In this document: in pieces, positions 1 through 9,189 of the stretch | Position numbering within the stretch: the first letter of the stretch is position 1 | Layout: every line of letters begins with the position of its first letter | NCBI GenBank assembly: GCA_027405735.1 | Contig: JAPEHQ010000012.1 | Location: forward strand, 62,001 to 126,000 | Source: Mucor racemosus | Taxonomy: Eukaryota > Mucoromycota > Mucoromycetes > Mucorales > Mucoraceae | Reading direction: 5' to 3' | Length of the DNA: 64,000 nucleotides | Position numbers and translations under genes: made by a program | The notes under the pieces: generated by a model | What the model saw: only the letters and a program-made list of their open reading frames with translations | What the model was told of the DNA's origin: nothing | The model's database searches: none

Positions 1-282
1 ACTAACGATGAAGACGAAGTTGCCATAACCAACATGGAACTTGGAAAAAAATATGCGACCTTGCCCCTAAAATTTTGGAAGCAGCATGAAAATCTTTTTC
101 CAACACTATCATTATTTGCTAAAAAATATTTATCTATTCCTGCTACAAGCGTCCCTGCCGAAAGGCTATTCTCACAAGCGAAATATGTCATAAATAATAC
201 AAGAGCCAAGCTGCATCCAGATACTGGAGAAAAAATTGTGTTGCTAACTTGTTGGCAAAGTGAATTATTTACCAAGGTGTAA
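1..282 (+). CDS. hAT transposase, C-terminal dimerisation region (5' partial)
   Basis: The frame is open from the first base of the window to a TAA at 280-282. The residues around PATSVPAERLFSQAKYVINN, followed by an R-x-x-L-H-P-D stretch and a terminal LLTCWQ-like helix, match the C-terminal hAT dimerisation domain (the Dimer_Tnp_hAT family), which assembles hAT transposases into active oligomers. The catalytic part would lie upstream of the window, so activity cannot be judged. The stop codon is followed by about 250 bp of non-coding DNA that ends in a hAT-type terminus at 531, so the fragment belongs to the element whose right end is seen here. Family assignment is confident; intactness is unknown. 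Confidence 0.85.
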   Translation, partial: TNDEDEVAITNMELGKKYATLPLKFWKQHENLFPTLSLFAKKYLSIPATSVPAERLFSQAKYVINNTRAKLHPDTGEKIVLLTCWQSELFTKV

Positions 283-531
283 TGTAAAATCATGTGCCTT
301 AATTAGTTTTTTTAGTTGTTAAATTCATGAAATAAATATCGATGCATGATTTCATATATGTATATTAATTTGTCAAAGCTGATATTATAACGGTCTGCTC
401 AAGACGACCCGATACTTGCTTCCACCCCGTTATTTATCTGAGTTACAAAAAAAACGGACCGTTTTCCAACTCGAATCGAATAGCCGTTTCCGTTAAAACT
501 CGATTCAAACTCGAATCGAAGCCCATTCCTA
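1..531 (+). mobile_element. Right end of a hAT element (left part outside window)
   Basis: The terminus ends in GCCCATTCCTA at 531, the reverse complement of the TAGGAATGGGC that starts a short hAT-like element at 19860. The two share about 80 bp of subterminal sequence, including TTCGATTCGAGTTGGAAAAC and an AACGGGGTGG motif. The next 8 bases (532-539, AATGAAAC) are probably the target duplication; the other end of the element lies off the window. The element abuts the palindrome at 532, so it probably inserted in the left arm, and the true outer edge of the palindrome is then hidden. Confidence 0.75.
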
Positions 532-1916
532 AATGAAACCACGGTTTTAGCATGATGATGTTCCACCGTTATGCTACATTAATATACAATAGATATATAT
601 CACATCTAGGGATGTTGTCGATCCCAGCGTGTATTATCACTACGGCCGAACTATGCTTCCCATTGGCATAATGATCTGCACAGATGGGCAGAATAAAAAA
701 ATCTGTGCAGATTAGGCAGCCTAGATGAGTAGAGCAATGAGATCAAGGATTTTAAATCAATTTACTAAAGTATATCAATCATAATATAATTAATAACGAA
801 GATAATTTGAATGATTGATTTAAAACAGGTGTGATGAGTTACTCTGATTCAACAGAATTGCCTTATTGACGAGATATATAAATTTGAAATTTGGGGTTTG
901 AAAGAGTTCTGCCCATGTTCTTCTTTTGGGGACCAAATGGGAACAACGAAAACAACCTGTTTGGTAGCATTAAAAGTATTTATGCCTTTGTAAATTTCTG
1001 TTTGTAACACACAAAATCGACTGATTTAGGATTATTTTTCTTTTTTCTTCCCCACCCTTTCCTGGGCTCTTTTAGTTATATTTAAAGCTGCAATGTTGTA
1101 TTCCACCTAGTATCATACGTTATCACCTTCTACAGTATCAATACATCTTACAATCTATTGACTACGACATGTATTGAAGTGCGAAGCCTTGATATCGGAT
1201 ATAAGAAACTCCTAGCGTACCAAGTTTAATCCAGTAATTACCAAGACCGCTTGGACCTCAATTATGACACCGTATTATTTCATCCCAGCGGTTAATCAAT
1301 CAAGTAGCTATCAAATCAACATTCAAGCACATTTAGCGCAGTATTGAAACAAGGCAACTCACAAGCTCTGCAAAAACGGTTAAATTATGATTGATCCATT
1401 TAAATCCATAGATTACTATCAAACAAATCTAATGATTCAATAGTGCCTTAAATTACATCTCAGGATCTCAATGTCAAATCAATATAAAAGACCATACTTT
1501 TATATCTAAATAAACGATATCTTGTTTTTATTATACAGTTGAAGAACTGATTCATTAATCATTCTTTTCCAAGTCTTAGTCATTTTGTTCCAGCATCTAC
1601 GTTATAATTAATGCTTTTTTGGTCTAAAATCGATATCTATCTGCAGAAAAATTGGTAGTTATAAAAATATGTATAGTATTAACTTGATTTGAATGAATGA
1701 ATAAACTCATGTTAGTCTATTTAGTTTCTAAAAAGCATTTATTTCTATTTAGTGGCCAACAGCTAAGAAGAGGAAAACAAGATGTTGTCTTGTATATCAC
1801 CACTACCAACTATCAAAGGTACTACACCTTAATTATTACTTATTATTAGCTTGTTATTAATAATTAATTTTACTAATAAATCAATTTTTATAGGTAAAAA
1901 GTAGTAAGTTTGTTCT

Positions 1917-2012
1917 GGCAAAGCATTGAATAAATTGGTTTGGGACAAAGAGGGTAAAAAGATGGCAATAGGTTCCAGTGATGGCCATGTTTATGTTTAT
2001 GATATTGGAGAG
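1917..2012 (+). pseudogene. Captured exon of cytoplasmic dynein intermediate chain (WD40 fragment)
   Basis: Thirty-two uninterrupted codons, containing LNKLVWDKEGKKMAIG and SSDGHVYVYDIGE, end exactly at a GTAAGA splice donor. The pattern (L-N-x-[LV]-x-W, then a G-K/R-x-[MI]-A-[IV]-G turn, then an S/D-G-x-V-x-[VI]-Y-D-[IV]-G-E strand) is what I recall for the last WD repeat of dynein intermediate chains. It has no start codon, and the upstream frame is closed by stops, so it is not a gene in itself. Retention of the exon-donor boundary points to capture from genomic DNA rather than from cDNA. Confidence 0.7.
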
Positions 2013-3043
2013 GTAAGACTAAAACTCAATGTAAATTACCTCTAGCGCAATAATTATAAAGTAAGACTATATTATCATCGAATAAACTATCACACAATAT
2101 TAACATGTCTAATGCTTTACCGCAATAAGCTTGAATCAAGTGGGTACAGCATCGTAAATTCTTGAAAAAGCTCTCAAGTATTATAAAATCTCTTATTTTT
2201 AAGACTTACAAGGCTTATAAGCGGAATATTAATTTTAAAAATTATTCTTGTCCAGATCATCAATTTTGACATTTTTTAATTTTTTTTTCTAATTTTGCAA
2301 ATCTAGAGTTAATTATACTACCAATCATAAAAACAAAAAATATACACATATAAAAAATTTAGCGCTCTATGTGCTCAATAAAAAAAACAAACATTTTTAT
2401 TGTAAAATATTACATAAAAATCCTTTAATTAAAAAACCGTTTTTGGGACAAAACTACAAATTTTCATTACTTGACATTTGATATTAAGCTTTTATAAAAT
2501 GTGTATTAGTTATGGCTACAAGTTTCTCTCACAATGTAGTATATTTAAACGTTGATTTTGGTATCAAAATTTGATTTTTCTGTTTTTTGATCAAAATCAT
2601 GAGTGTTGGTAAGGGTAAAATGAGTCCCCAAAAATGTCCGCTACAAAGTCTGAGTTTTCAGACCGTATATGGTTAAATATAAGAAAAGTTGAAAAAAAAC
2701 GCCTTTTTATTTAAAACTTAGATATATACCATAGTATAAGAGACTTAGCCGTTCAATCTTGCTATGTTCAATTACGGCGTCGCTCTATGGGCTCACCTTT
2801 GCAATTTTTTAATGAATCTATGATATGACAGACGGTTTTTCTAGTAGAAAATTTTATGTTTCTATGATAGCAGATATTGCCTATTTTACTTAGTTTATGG
2901 GTTGATGCGCTGTAATGCTGCTTTTACATCGGCTGAAGTGTGCAATTTAGCAGGGTTTTAATTGCGGTGAATAATGTAAAGCCTTGAAAATCCTTTTCTA
3001 CGTGTGTTGTTTCTCTCTTTTTGTTTTCATCTTCCAAGGATAT

Positions 3044-3356
3044 TGATTTATCGAGACTTTGTAAATTAAAATCAACGTAAAAAGTACCGTTTATTAGAAT
3101 GAATTAAATATGGGTTTATATAGTTATTGGAATTGTGTGATAAGATCTAATGGACAGGGATCCATTAGATGTGACAATAGATATTATTATTAATGTGTAT
3201 GGATATAACATGTTATGTTTCAGTGGTAATATTGCTATAAGTTATGTTTCATTGTTAGTTCCTGGGTGACAGGAACCAGTTACTGGATAGATAAGATCTG
3301 CTAGATTTGTCGGAGATGATCTTCTATATATCGAATGTTGTAATTCTGATAGATCA
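3044..3356. mobile_element. Solo LTR, 313 bp, 5-bp target duplication (left arm)
   Basis: The sequence starts TGATTTATCGAGAC, ends TCTGATAGATCA (TG...CA) and is flanked by GATAT on both sides (3039-3043 and 3357-3361). The related CACTA-like copy at 20.3 kb lacks it: there AAGGATAT is followed directly by the downstream sequence. A TG...CA segment with a 5-bp duplication and an empty allele is the signature of an LTR-LTR recombination remnant. Part of it resembles the middle of the chromovirus LTR at 41.9 kb (a shared TGATCTATCAGAATTA stretch on the other strand). Confidence 0.85.
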
Positions 3357-3369
3357 GATATTATTCACC

Positions 3370-3517
3370 CACTATGGAGAAAAAATCCCTTAATTCTCTT
3401 AATTGTGACACATTAAGGAAAATAAGAAAATTTTCACTGCTTATTTTTTTTAAATTTCGTCTTATTTCCCTTAATATGGCACAATTAAGAGAATTAAGGG
3501 ATTTTTTCTTCATAGTG
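3370..3517. mobile_element. 148-bp CACTA-type MITE (left arm)
   Basis: The terminal inverted repeats start CACTATGGAGAAAAAATCCC on one side and CACTATGAAGAAAAAATCCC on the other, and extend about 38 bp. It is flanked by the 3-bp duplication ACC (3367-3369 and 3518-3520). The CACTA ends and 3-bp duplication fit the CMC/EnSpm class. The copy of the host repeat at about 20.3 kb has an empty site here. Confidence 0.85.
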
Positions 3518-3567
3518 ACCGTTTGATAAGGCATATCAGACTATCAAGCTGGCATTCTTTTCTTTTA

Positions 3568-4468
3568 ACGTGCCACCAGCTTTAAATCTGTGTAAACTTT
3601 AATTTTGTTTCAATTTTTATTTATTTTGGAACTCCGCTATTTCAATATATATATTTTTTTTGGAGGCATCTCATGGCAGATAATGTAGCTCATTTGTTAT
3701 TTGGGAGATTGAGAAGTATAATAAGTTTAAACAAACATTTTATTTTTATAACAAATCTTTAGGAATTCTAAGTTTTCTATGAGATAAATATTTTTTTTGA
3801 CAAATTTCTTAACTTCTTGGACAACTTCTCTACATTTGCTATAAGCTTCGATGTAGTCCATCGACCTTCTGAAATAATGTCTGATTTGAGTCAGGTTACC
3901 AGAGGTATCCAGAAAAGAATGGATGTTTTTCTCCAGAGACTTGAATGTATAGTCACATCGCAAACGAGCTTCCCTCTTGGCAGCACCACAGTACATTTTG
4001 ATCCAATTGCATTCGCAATGATACTTTGGGTATCAGTAAAATGATTTTATAATAAAAATAACTATTAAAGTCATAACAATTGTTCACAAAGGTTTAAATA
4101 ATGATTGTTATGGCTCTGATTTATTATATCTTTATTTTTCGGAAAGTTGATAGCGAAAATGCTGATTTCACGCATTGCTTACGTAAGCTGGGTTTAAGGT
4201 AAGGAGGTTATGTGTCACAGAGTATCCTTGTTTCAAAAGTTACCCTCACCTAAGAGCACACAGCTTAAATTTTGAAATACCGTCTATTTTCAAGGGCTAT
4301 CAACAGAATGATTTTATAGTAAAATTAAGTATTCGAGCCATAACAATTGTTTACAAAGGTTTAAATAATGATTGTTATGGATTTTTTTTATTGTATCGTT
4401 AGTTTTGGGTGAGTTGATAGCTCTTAAAAAAAGTTAAAATTTGTGCAGGTTTAAAGCTGGTGGCACGT
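3568..4468. mobile_element. 901-bp Tc1/mariner-type derivative, TA target duplication, left arm only
   Basis: It starts ACGTGCCACCAGCTTTAAA and ends with the exact inverse, the inverted repeats continuing imperfectly to about 35 bp. TA lies on both sides (3566-3567 and 4469-4470). The right arm at about 5410 reads TTCTTTTATCTGAA, an intact empty site. Inside are a transposase relic (minus strand) and a direct repeat of about 110 bp (about 4041-4155 and 4309-4423, each with a TAACAATTGTT core). It inserted after the palindrome formed. Confidence 0.93.
3727..4014 (-). pseudogene. DDE transposase C-terminal relic inside the 901-bp element
   Basis: On the minus strand an open stretch reads YPKYHCECNWIKMYCGAAKR, then CDYTFKSLEKNI and a terminal RRSMDYIEAY helix. 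This is the pattern of the C-terminus of a fungal DDE (IS630/Tc1-like) transposase family that ends C-x-N-x-I-x-x-x-x-G-A-A-K-R ... C-D-Y ... Y-M-D-A-Y. Only the last third is present, with a stop upstream and no catalytic aspartates, so it is a decayed internal piece of a once autonomous element. The identification rests on motif memory. Confidence 0.65.
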
Positions 4469-5456
4469 TATCTGAATATGCATGCTAATATAAGGGACTA
4501 ATGTTTTTAATATAGGTAGCAGTCGTTATATTAGAGGCTGATACTTTCATTTATGATTAACTGCATTCTAAGATCAAATATCATTACTTACATACTACTG
4601 TATTGTTGGACGTATTTCTTGATTACCAGATCAAATCAAAGGTAATGATATTTATATCTACTCAATAAAAAGCTAGAACTAGCTACAAACCCACGAAATG
4701 TTCCAGAAAATTGATAAAATTTCAAATGATATAGAAACAAAAAAAACGAATAATCTAATGTTTTGTCTAATAACCATAGTTTTGATCGTAGCTACTGTAT
4801 ACTTGAAAACAAATCTTTTTACAGCTGACAATCGTAAACTAAAATAGTAATTTTAAAGAAGGTAAATTTGTTTAAATTTTATAAGTGATAAAGTAACATT
4901 CATAACCTTAGATGGGGCTTGCATATAAATTTAAGCAGTAAGGGTTATTTAAGTTTATGCTCGAGCAAAAAACCATTGTTGCTGCAAACAGTATAGTTAT
5001 AAACATATTTACAAATGATGATAATAATTGTAAATATATTGACTGTTGCATGTAGTGCTTTATATCAACAATGTATTGAATTGTATTATTGCCTATATAA
5101 TCTTTTATATTAATAAAGGAAAATGTAATTTAAAAACCCAATCCAGTAAAAAAATGCAATGGAATTTTGAGAGCAGCACGATACTCATACTGTATATAAA
5201 CCAATTTGCGCCCATACAATCAGCTCATTATGCTCATGGTCAGATTTTAGTATTATGCACAAATAGGGATAATGTTATGCTTATGGGCAATTCTACTATT
5301 ATGCACACATGGGATTAATGTCATGCACATGGACAAAATCTATAATTCTGCACATACAGCCTTATATTAAAAACATTAGTCCCTTATATTAGCATGCATA
5401 TTCAGATAAAAGAAAAGAATGCCAGCTTGATAGTCTGATATGCCTTATCAAACGGT

Positions 5457-5604
5457 CACTATGAAGAAAAAATCCCTTAATTCTCTTAATTGTGCCATAT
5501 TAAGGGAAATAAGACGAAATTTAAAAAAAATAAGCAGTGAAAATTTTCTTATTTTCCTTAATGTGTCACAATTAAGAGAATTAAGGGATTTTTTCTCCAT
5601 AGTG
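5457..5604. mobile_element. 148-bp CACTA-type MITE (right-arm mirror copy)
   Basis: Same length and termini as 3370-3517, in inverted orientation within the right arm. Confidence 0.85.
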
Positions 5605-5617
5605 GGTGAATAATATT

Positions 5618-5930
5618 TGATCTATCAGAATTACAACATTCGATATATAGAAGATCATCTCCGACAAATCTAGCAGATCTTATCTATCCAGTAACTGGTT
5701 CCTGTCACCCAGGAACTAACAATGAAACATAACTTATAGCAATATTACCACTGAAACATAACATGTTATATCCATACACATTAATAATAATATCTATTGT
5801 CACATCTAATGGATCCCTGTCCATTAGATCTTATCACACAATTCCAATAACTATATAAACCCATATTTAATTCATTCTAATAAACGGTACTTTTTACGTT
5901 GATTTTAATTTACAAAGTCTCGATAAATCA
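5618..5930. mobile_element. Solo LTR, 313 bp (right-arm mirror copy)
   Basis: Inverted copy of 3044-3356, inherited through the palindrome duplication. One substitution distinguishes the adjacent target duplication in the two arms. Confidence 0.85.
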
Positions 5931-6961
5931 ATATCCTTGGAAGATGAAAACAAAAAGAGAGAAACAACACACGTAGAAAAGGATTTTCAAGGCTTTACAT
6001 TATTCACCGCAATTAAAACCCTGCTAAATTGCACACTTCAGCCGATGTAAAAGCAGCATTACAGCGCATCAACCCATAAACTAAGTAAAATAGGCAATAT
6101 CTGCTATCATAGAAACATAAAATTTTCTACTAGAAAAACCGTCTGTCATATCATAGATTCATTAAAAAATTGCAAAGGTGAGCCCATAGAGCGACGCCGT
6201 AATTGAACATAGCAAGATTGAACGGCTAAGTCTCTTATACTATGGTATATATCTAAGTTTTAAATAAAAAGGCGTTTTTTTTCAACTTTTCTTATATTTA
6301 ACCATATACGGTCTGAAAACTCAGACTTTGTAGCGGACATTTTTGGGGACTCATTTTACCCTTACCAACACTCATGATTTTGATCAAAAAACAGAAAAAT
6401 CAAATTTTGATACCAAAATCAACGTTTAAATATACTACATTGTGAGAGAAACTTGTAGCCATAACTAATACACATTTTATAAAAGCTTAATATCAAATGT
6501 CAAGTAATGAAAATTTGTAGTTTTGTCCCAAAAACGGTTTTTTAATTAAAGGATTTTTATGTAATATTTTACAATAAAAATGTTTGTTTTTTTTATTGAG
6601 CACATAGAGCGCTAAATTTTTTATATGTGTATATTTTTTGTTTTTATGATTGGTAGTATAATTAACTCTAGATTTGCAAAATTAGAAAAAAAAATTAAAA
6701 AATGTCAAAATTGATGATCTGGACAAGAATAATTTTTAAAATTAATATTCCGCTTATAAGCCTTGTAAGTCTTAAAAATAAGAGATTTTATAATACTTGA
6801 GAGCTTTTTCAAGAATTTACGATGCTGTACCCACTTGATTCAAGCTTATTGCGGTAAAGCATTAGACATGTTAATATTGTGTGATAGTTTATTCGATGAT
6901 AATATAGTCTTACTTTATAATTATTGCGCTAGAGGTAATTTACATTGAGTTTTAGTCTTAC

Positions 6962-7057
6962 CTCTCCAATATCATAAACATAAACATGGCCATCACTGGA
7001 ACCTATTGCCATCTTTTTACCCTCTTTGTCCCAAACCAATTTATTCAATGCTTTGCC
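6962..7057 (-). pseudogene. Captured dynein intermediate-chain exon, right-arm copy
   Basis: Mirror image of the fragment at 1917-2012, with the same 32 codons and splice donor. It lies within the right palindrome arm. Confidence 0.7.
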
Positions 7058-7636
7058 AGAACAAACTTACTACTTTTTACCTATAAAAATTGATTTATTA
7101 GTAAAATTAATTATTAATAACAAGCTAATAATAAGTAATAATTAAGGTGTAGTACCTTTGATAGTTGGTAGTGGTGATATACAAGACAACATCTTGTTTT
7201 CCTCTTCTTAGCTGTTGGCCACTAAATAGAAATAAATGCTTTTTAGAAACTAAATAGACTAACATGAGTTTATTCATTCATTCAAATCAAGTTAATACTA
7301 TACATATTTTTATAACTACCAATTTTTCTGCAGATAGATATCGATTTTAGACCAAAAAAGCATTAATTATAACGTAGATGCTGGAACAAAATGACTAAGA
7401 CTTGGAAAAGAATGATTAATGAATCAGTTCTTCAACTGTATAATAAAAACAAGATATCGTTTATTTAGATATAAAAGTATGGTCTTTTATATTGATTTGA
7501 CATTGAGATCCTGAGATGTAATTTAAGGCACTATTGAATCATTAGATTTGTTTGATAGTAATCTATGGATTTAAATGGATCAATCATAATTTAACCGTTT
7601 TTGCAGAGCTTGTGAGTTGCCTTGTTTCAATACTGC

Positions 7637-8098
7637 TGTGGAATATGTACACATTTATCCACTATATTGATCTCCATTTCATCTGATTCTCAATTAAAGT
7701 ACAGCTGACATGAATAGACATTTCACTACTAAATGATATATGCTGATTCATACTAATATAAATTTTCTACCAAGCTTCTATCCTAGCAACTTATAGTTAA
7801 AGACCAATCAACCTACTGTGGATTTAATCACACCATTATGATCAAGGACCCATGAATTCTATGAATACACCGATTGGTTACTACCAAGATTTATATCTGA
7901 CAAGGGGTGTTATTGGCTATGTATGGACCTAGGAATGCTTACCTAATCTCTCTGATGAAAACTATATAAAGAGGACATTTATTTATTACAAAAGTCCTCA
8001 AGTAGAATTTAACTTGATAATAAAACCCTAATGTTATCTAGTCGAATTCCTATTGTTTTTTTATACTTTTTTCCGTGAATAGCTCTGTCTGTTCCACA
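7637..8098 (+). mobile_element. Solo LTR, 462 bp, 5-bp target duplication, right arm only
   Basis: It starts TGTGGAATATGTACAC and ends CTGTCTGTTCCACA, so TGTGGAA/TTCCACA form the short inverted ends. ACTGC flanks it on both sides (7632-7636 and 8099-8103), and the left arm has one ACTGC and no insertion. Within it, CTATATAAAGAGG and AATAAAACC look like the TATA box and poly(A) signal of a plus-oriented LTR. It inserted after the palindrome formed. Confidence 0.92.
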
Positions 8099-9189
8099 AC
8101 TGCGCTAAATGTGCTTGAATGTTGATTTGATAGCTACTTGATTGATTAACCGCTGGGATGAAATAATACGGTGTCATAATTGAGGTCCAAGCGGTCTTGG
8201 TAATTACTGGATTAAACTTGGTACGCTAGGAGTTTCTTATATCCGATATCAAGGCTTCGCACTTCAATACATGTCGTAGTCAATAGATTGTAAGATGTAT
8301 TGATACTGTAGAAGGTGATAACGTATGATACTAGGTGGAATACAACATTGCAGCTTTAAATATAACTAAAAGAGCCCAGGAAAGGGTGGGGAAGAAAAAA
8401 GAAAAATAATCCTAAATCAGTCGATTTTGTGTGTTACAAACAGAAATTTACAAAGGCATAAATACTTTTAATGCTACCAAACAGGTTGTTTTCGTTGTTC
8501 CCATTTGGTCCCCAAAAGAAGAACATGGGCAGAACTCTTTCAAACCCCAAATTTCAAATTTATATATCTCGTCAATAAGGCAATTCTGTTGAATCAGAGT
8601 AACTCATCACACCTGTTTTAAATCAATCATTCAAATTATCTTCGTTATTAATTATATTATGATTGATATACTTTAGTAAATTGATTTAAAATCCTTGATC
8701 TCATTGCTCTACTCATCTAGGCTGCCTAATCTGCACAGATTTTTTTATTCTGCCCATCTGTGCAGATCATTATGCCAATGGGAAGCATAGTTCGGCCGTA
8801 GTGATAATACACGCTGGGATCGACAACATCCCTAGATGTGATATATATCTATTGTATATTAATGTAGCATAACGGTGGAACATCATCATGCTAAAACCGT
8901 GGTTTCGTTGATGTTTAATTGACCTGTCTTTCGTTTACTGAACCATTGTTTCACCTTTGGATTTGACATTCGGTTAAGAATGATACATCAGCTATTTAAC
9001 TTTTTTACCCCCCAAATATTGTGTCAAATTACATCAAATCTTCAAAGACAATTTACTTCTTTTTATGATAAAACATTGATATACTGTATGTCAGGAAATA
9101 GAAGAGTTAATATCAAAAATTGGTGTATTGGTCTAACATTTATTGACCAAAAATTGACTTAAAATCGATTGTAAAAACGAAGTCCCTAA

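Larger units (their letters stand above)
638..5362 (+). mobile_element. CACTA-like element carrying a dynein exon, copy 1 (left arm plus spacer)
   Basis: It starts with CACTACGGCCGAACTATGC at 638 and has CTGCACAG/CTGTGCAG subterminal motifs within the first 80 bases. At the other side (about 5180-5360) TGCACA, ATGGAC and GGGATAAT motifs recur, as near the intact end at 21290. CACTA (CMC/EnSpm) elements are known for CACTA termini, 2-3 bp target duplications and repeated subterminal motifs. No transposase is visible, so it is non-autonomous. It carries a 32-codon exon fragment at 1917-2012 and three nested insertions (3044-3356, 3370-3517 and 3568-4468). The far end is truncated where the inverted second copy begins. 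Confidence 0.7.
5363..8803 (-). mobile_element. CACTA-like element carrying a dynein exon, copy 2 (right arm)
   Basis: This is the inverted counterpart of copy 1. It runs from the terminus CACTACGGCCG (read on the minus strand from 8803) down to 5363, where identity stops and the remaining end of copy 1 begins. It holds the same 313-bp LTR (5618-5930) and the 148-bp MITE (5457-5604) as the left arm, so those insertions predate the inversion-duplication. The solo LTR at 7637-8098 is unique to this copy and came later. Confidence 0.7.
532..8909. repeat. Giant palindrome: two ~3.1-kb near-identical inverted arms with 0.85-kb spacer
   Basis: The left arm is about 532-4514, the right arm 5363-8909, and the spacer 4515-5362. 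In the inner part the paired coordinates sum to 8974 (MITE ends 3517/5457 and 3370/5604). In the outer part they sum to 9441 (element ends 638/8803). The 467-base change is exactly one 462-bp solo LTR plus its 5-bp duplication in the right arm. The left arm alone carries a 901-bp TA-flanked insertion. No other length difference is needed, and spot comparisons show only rare substitutions (for example near the LTR end at 3357/5617). The arms are inverted copies of one CACTA-like element plus about 105 bp of its flank. Confidence 0.93.

Noticed and set aside
638..660. CACTACGGCCG ends as hAT or Tc1 termini
   Set aside because: No 8-bp or TA duplication goes with these ends. The CACTA start and TGCACA subterminal motifs fit CMC/EnSpm better, though without a transposase the class stays provisional.
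532..8909. The palindrome as an assembly artefact
   Set aside because: Each arm has its own later insertion with a proper target duplication, and the arms differ by at least one substitution. A mirrored read error would not produce this. Long reads should still confirm it.
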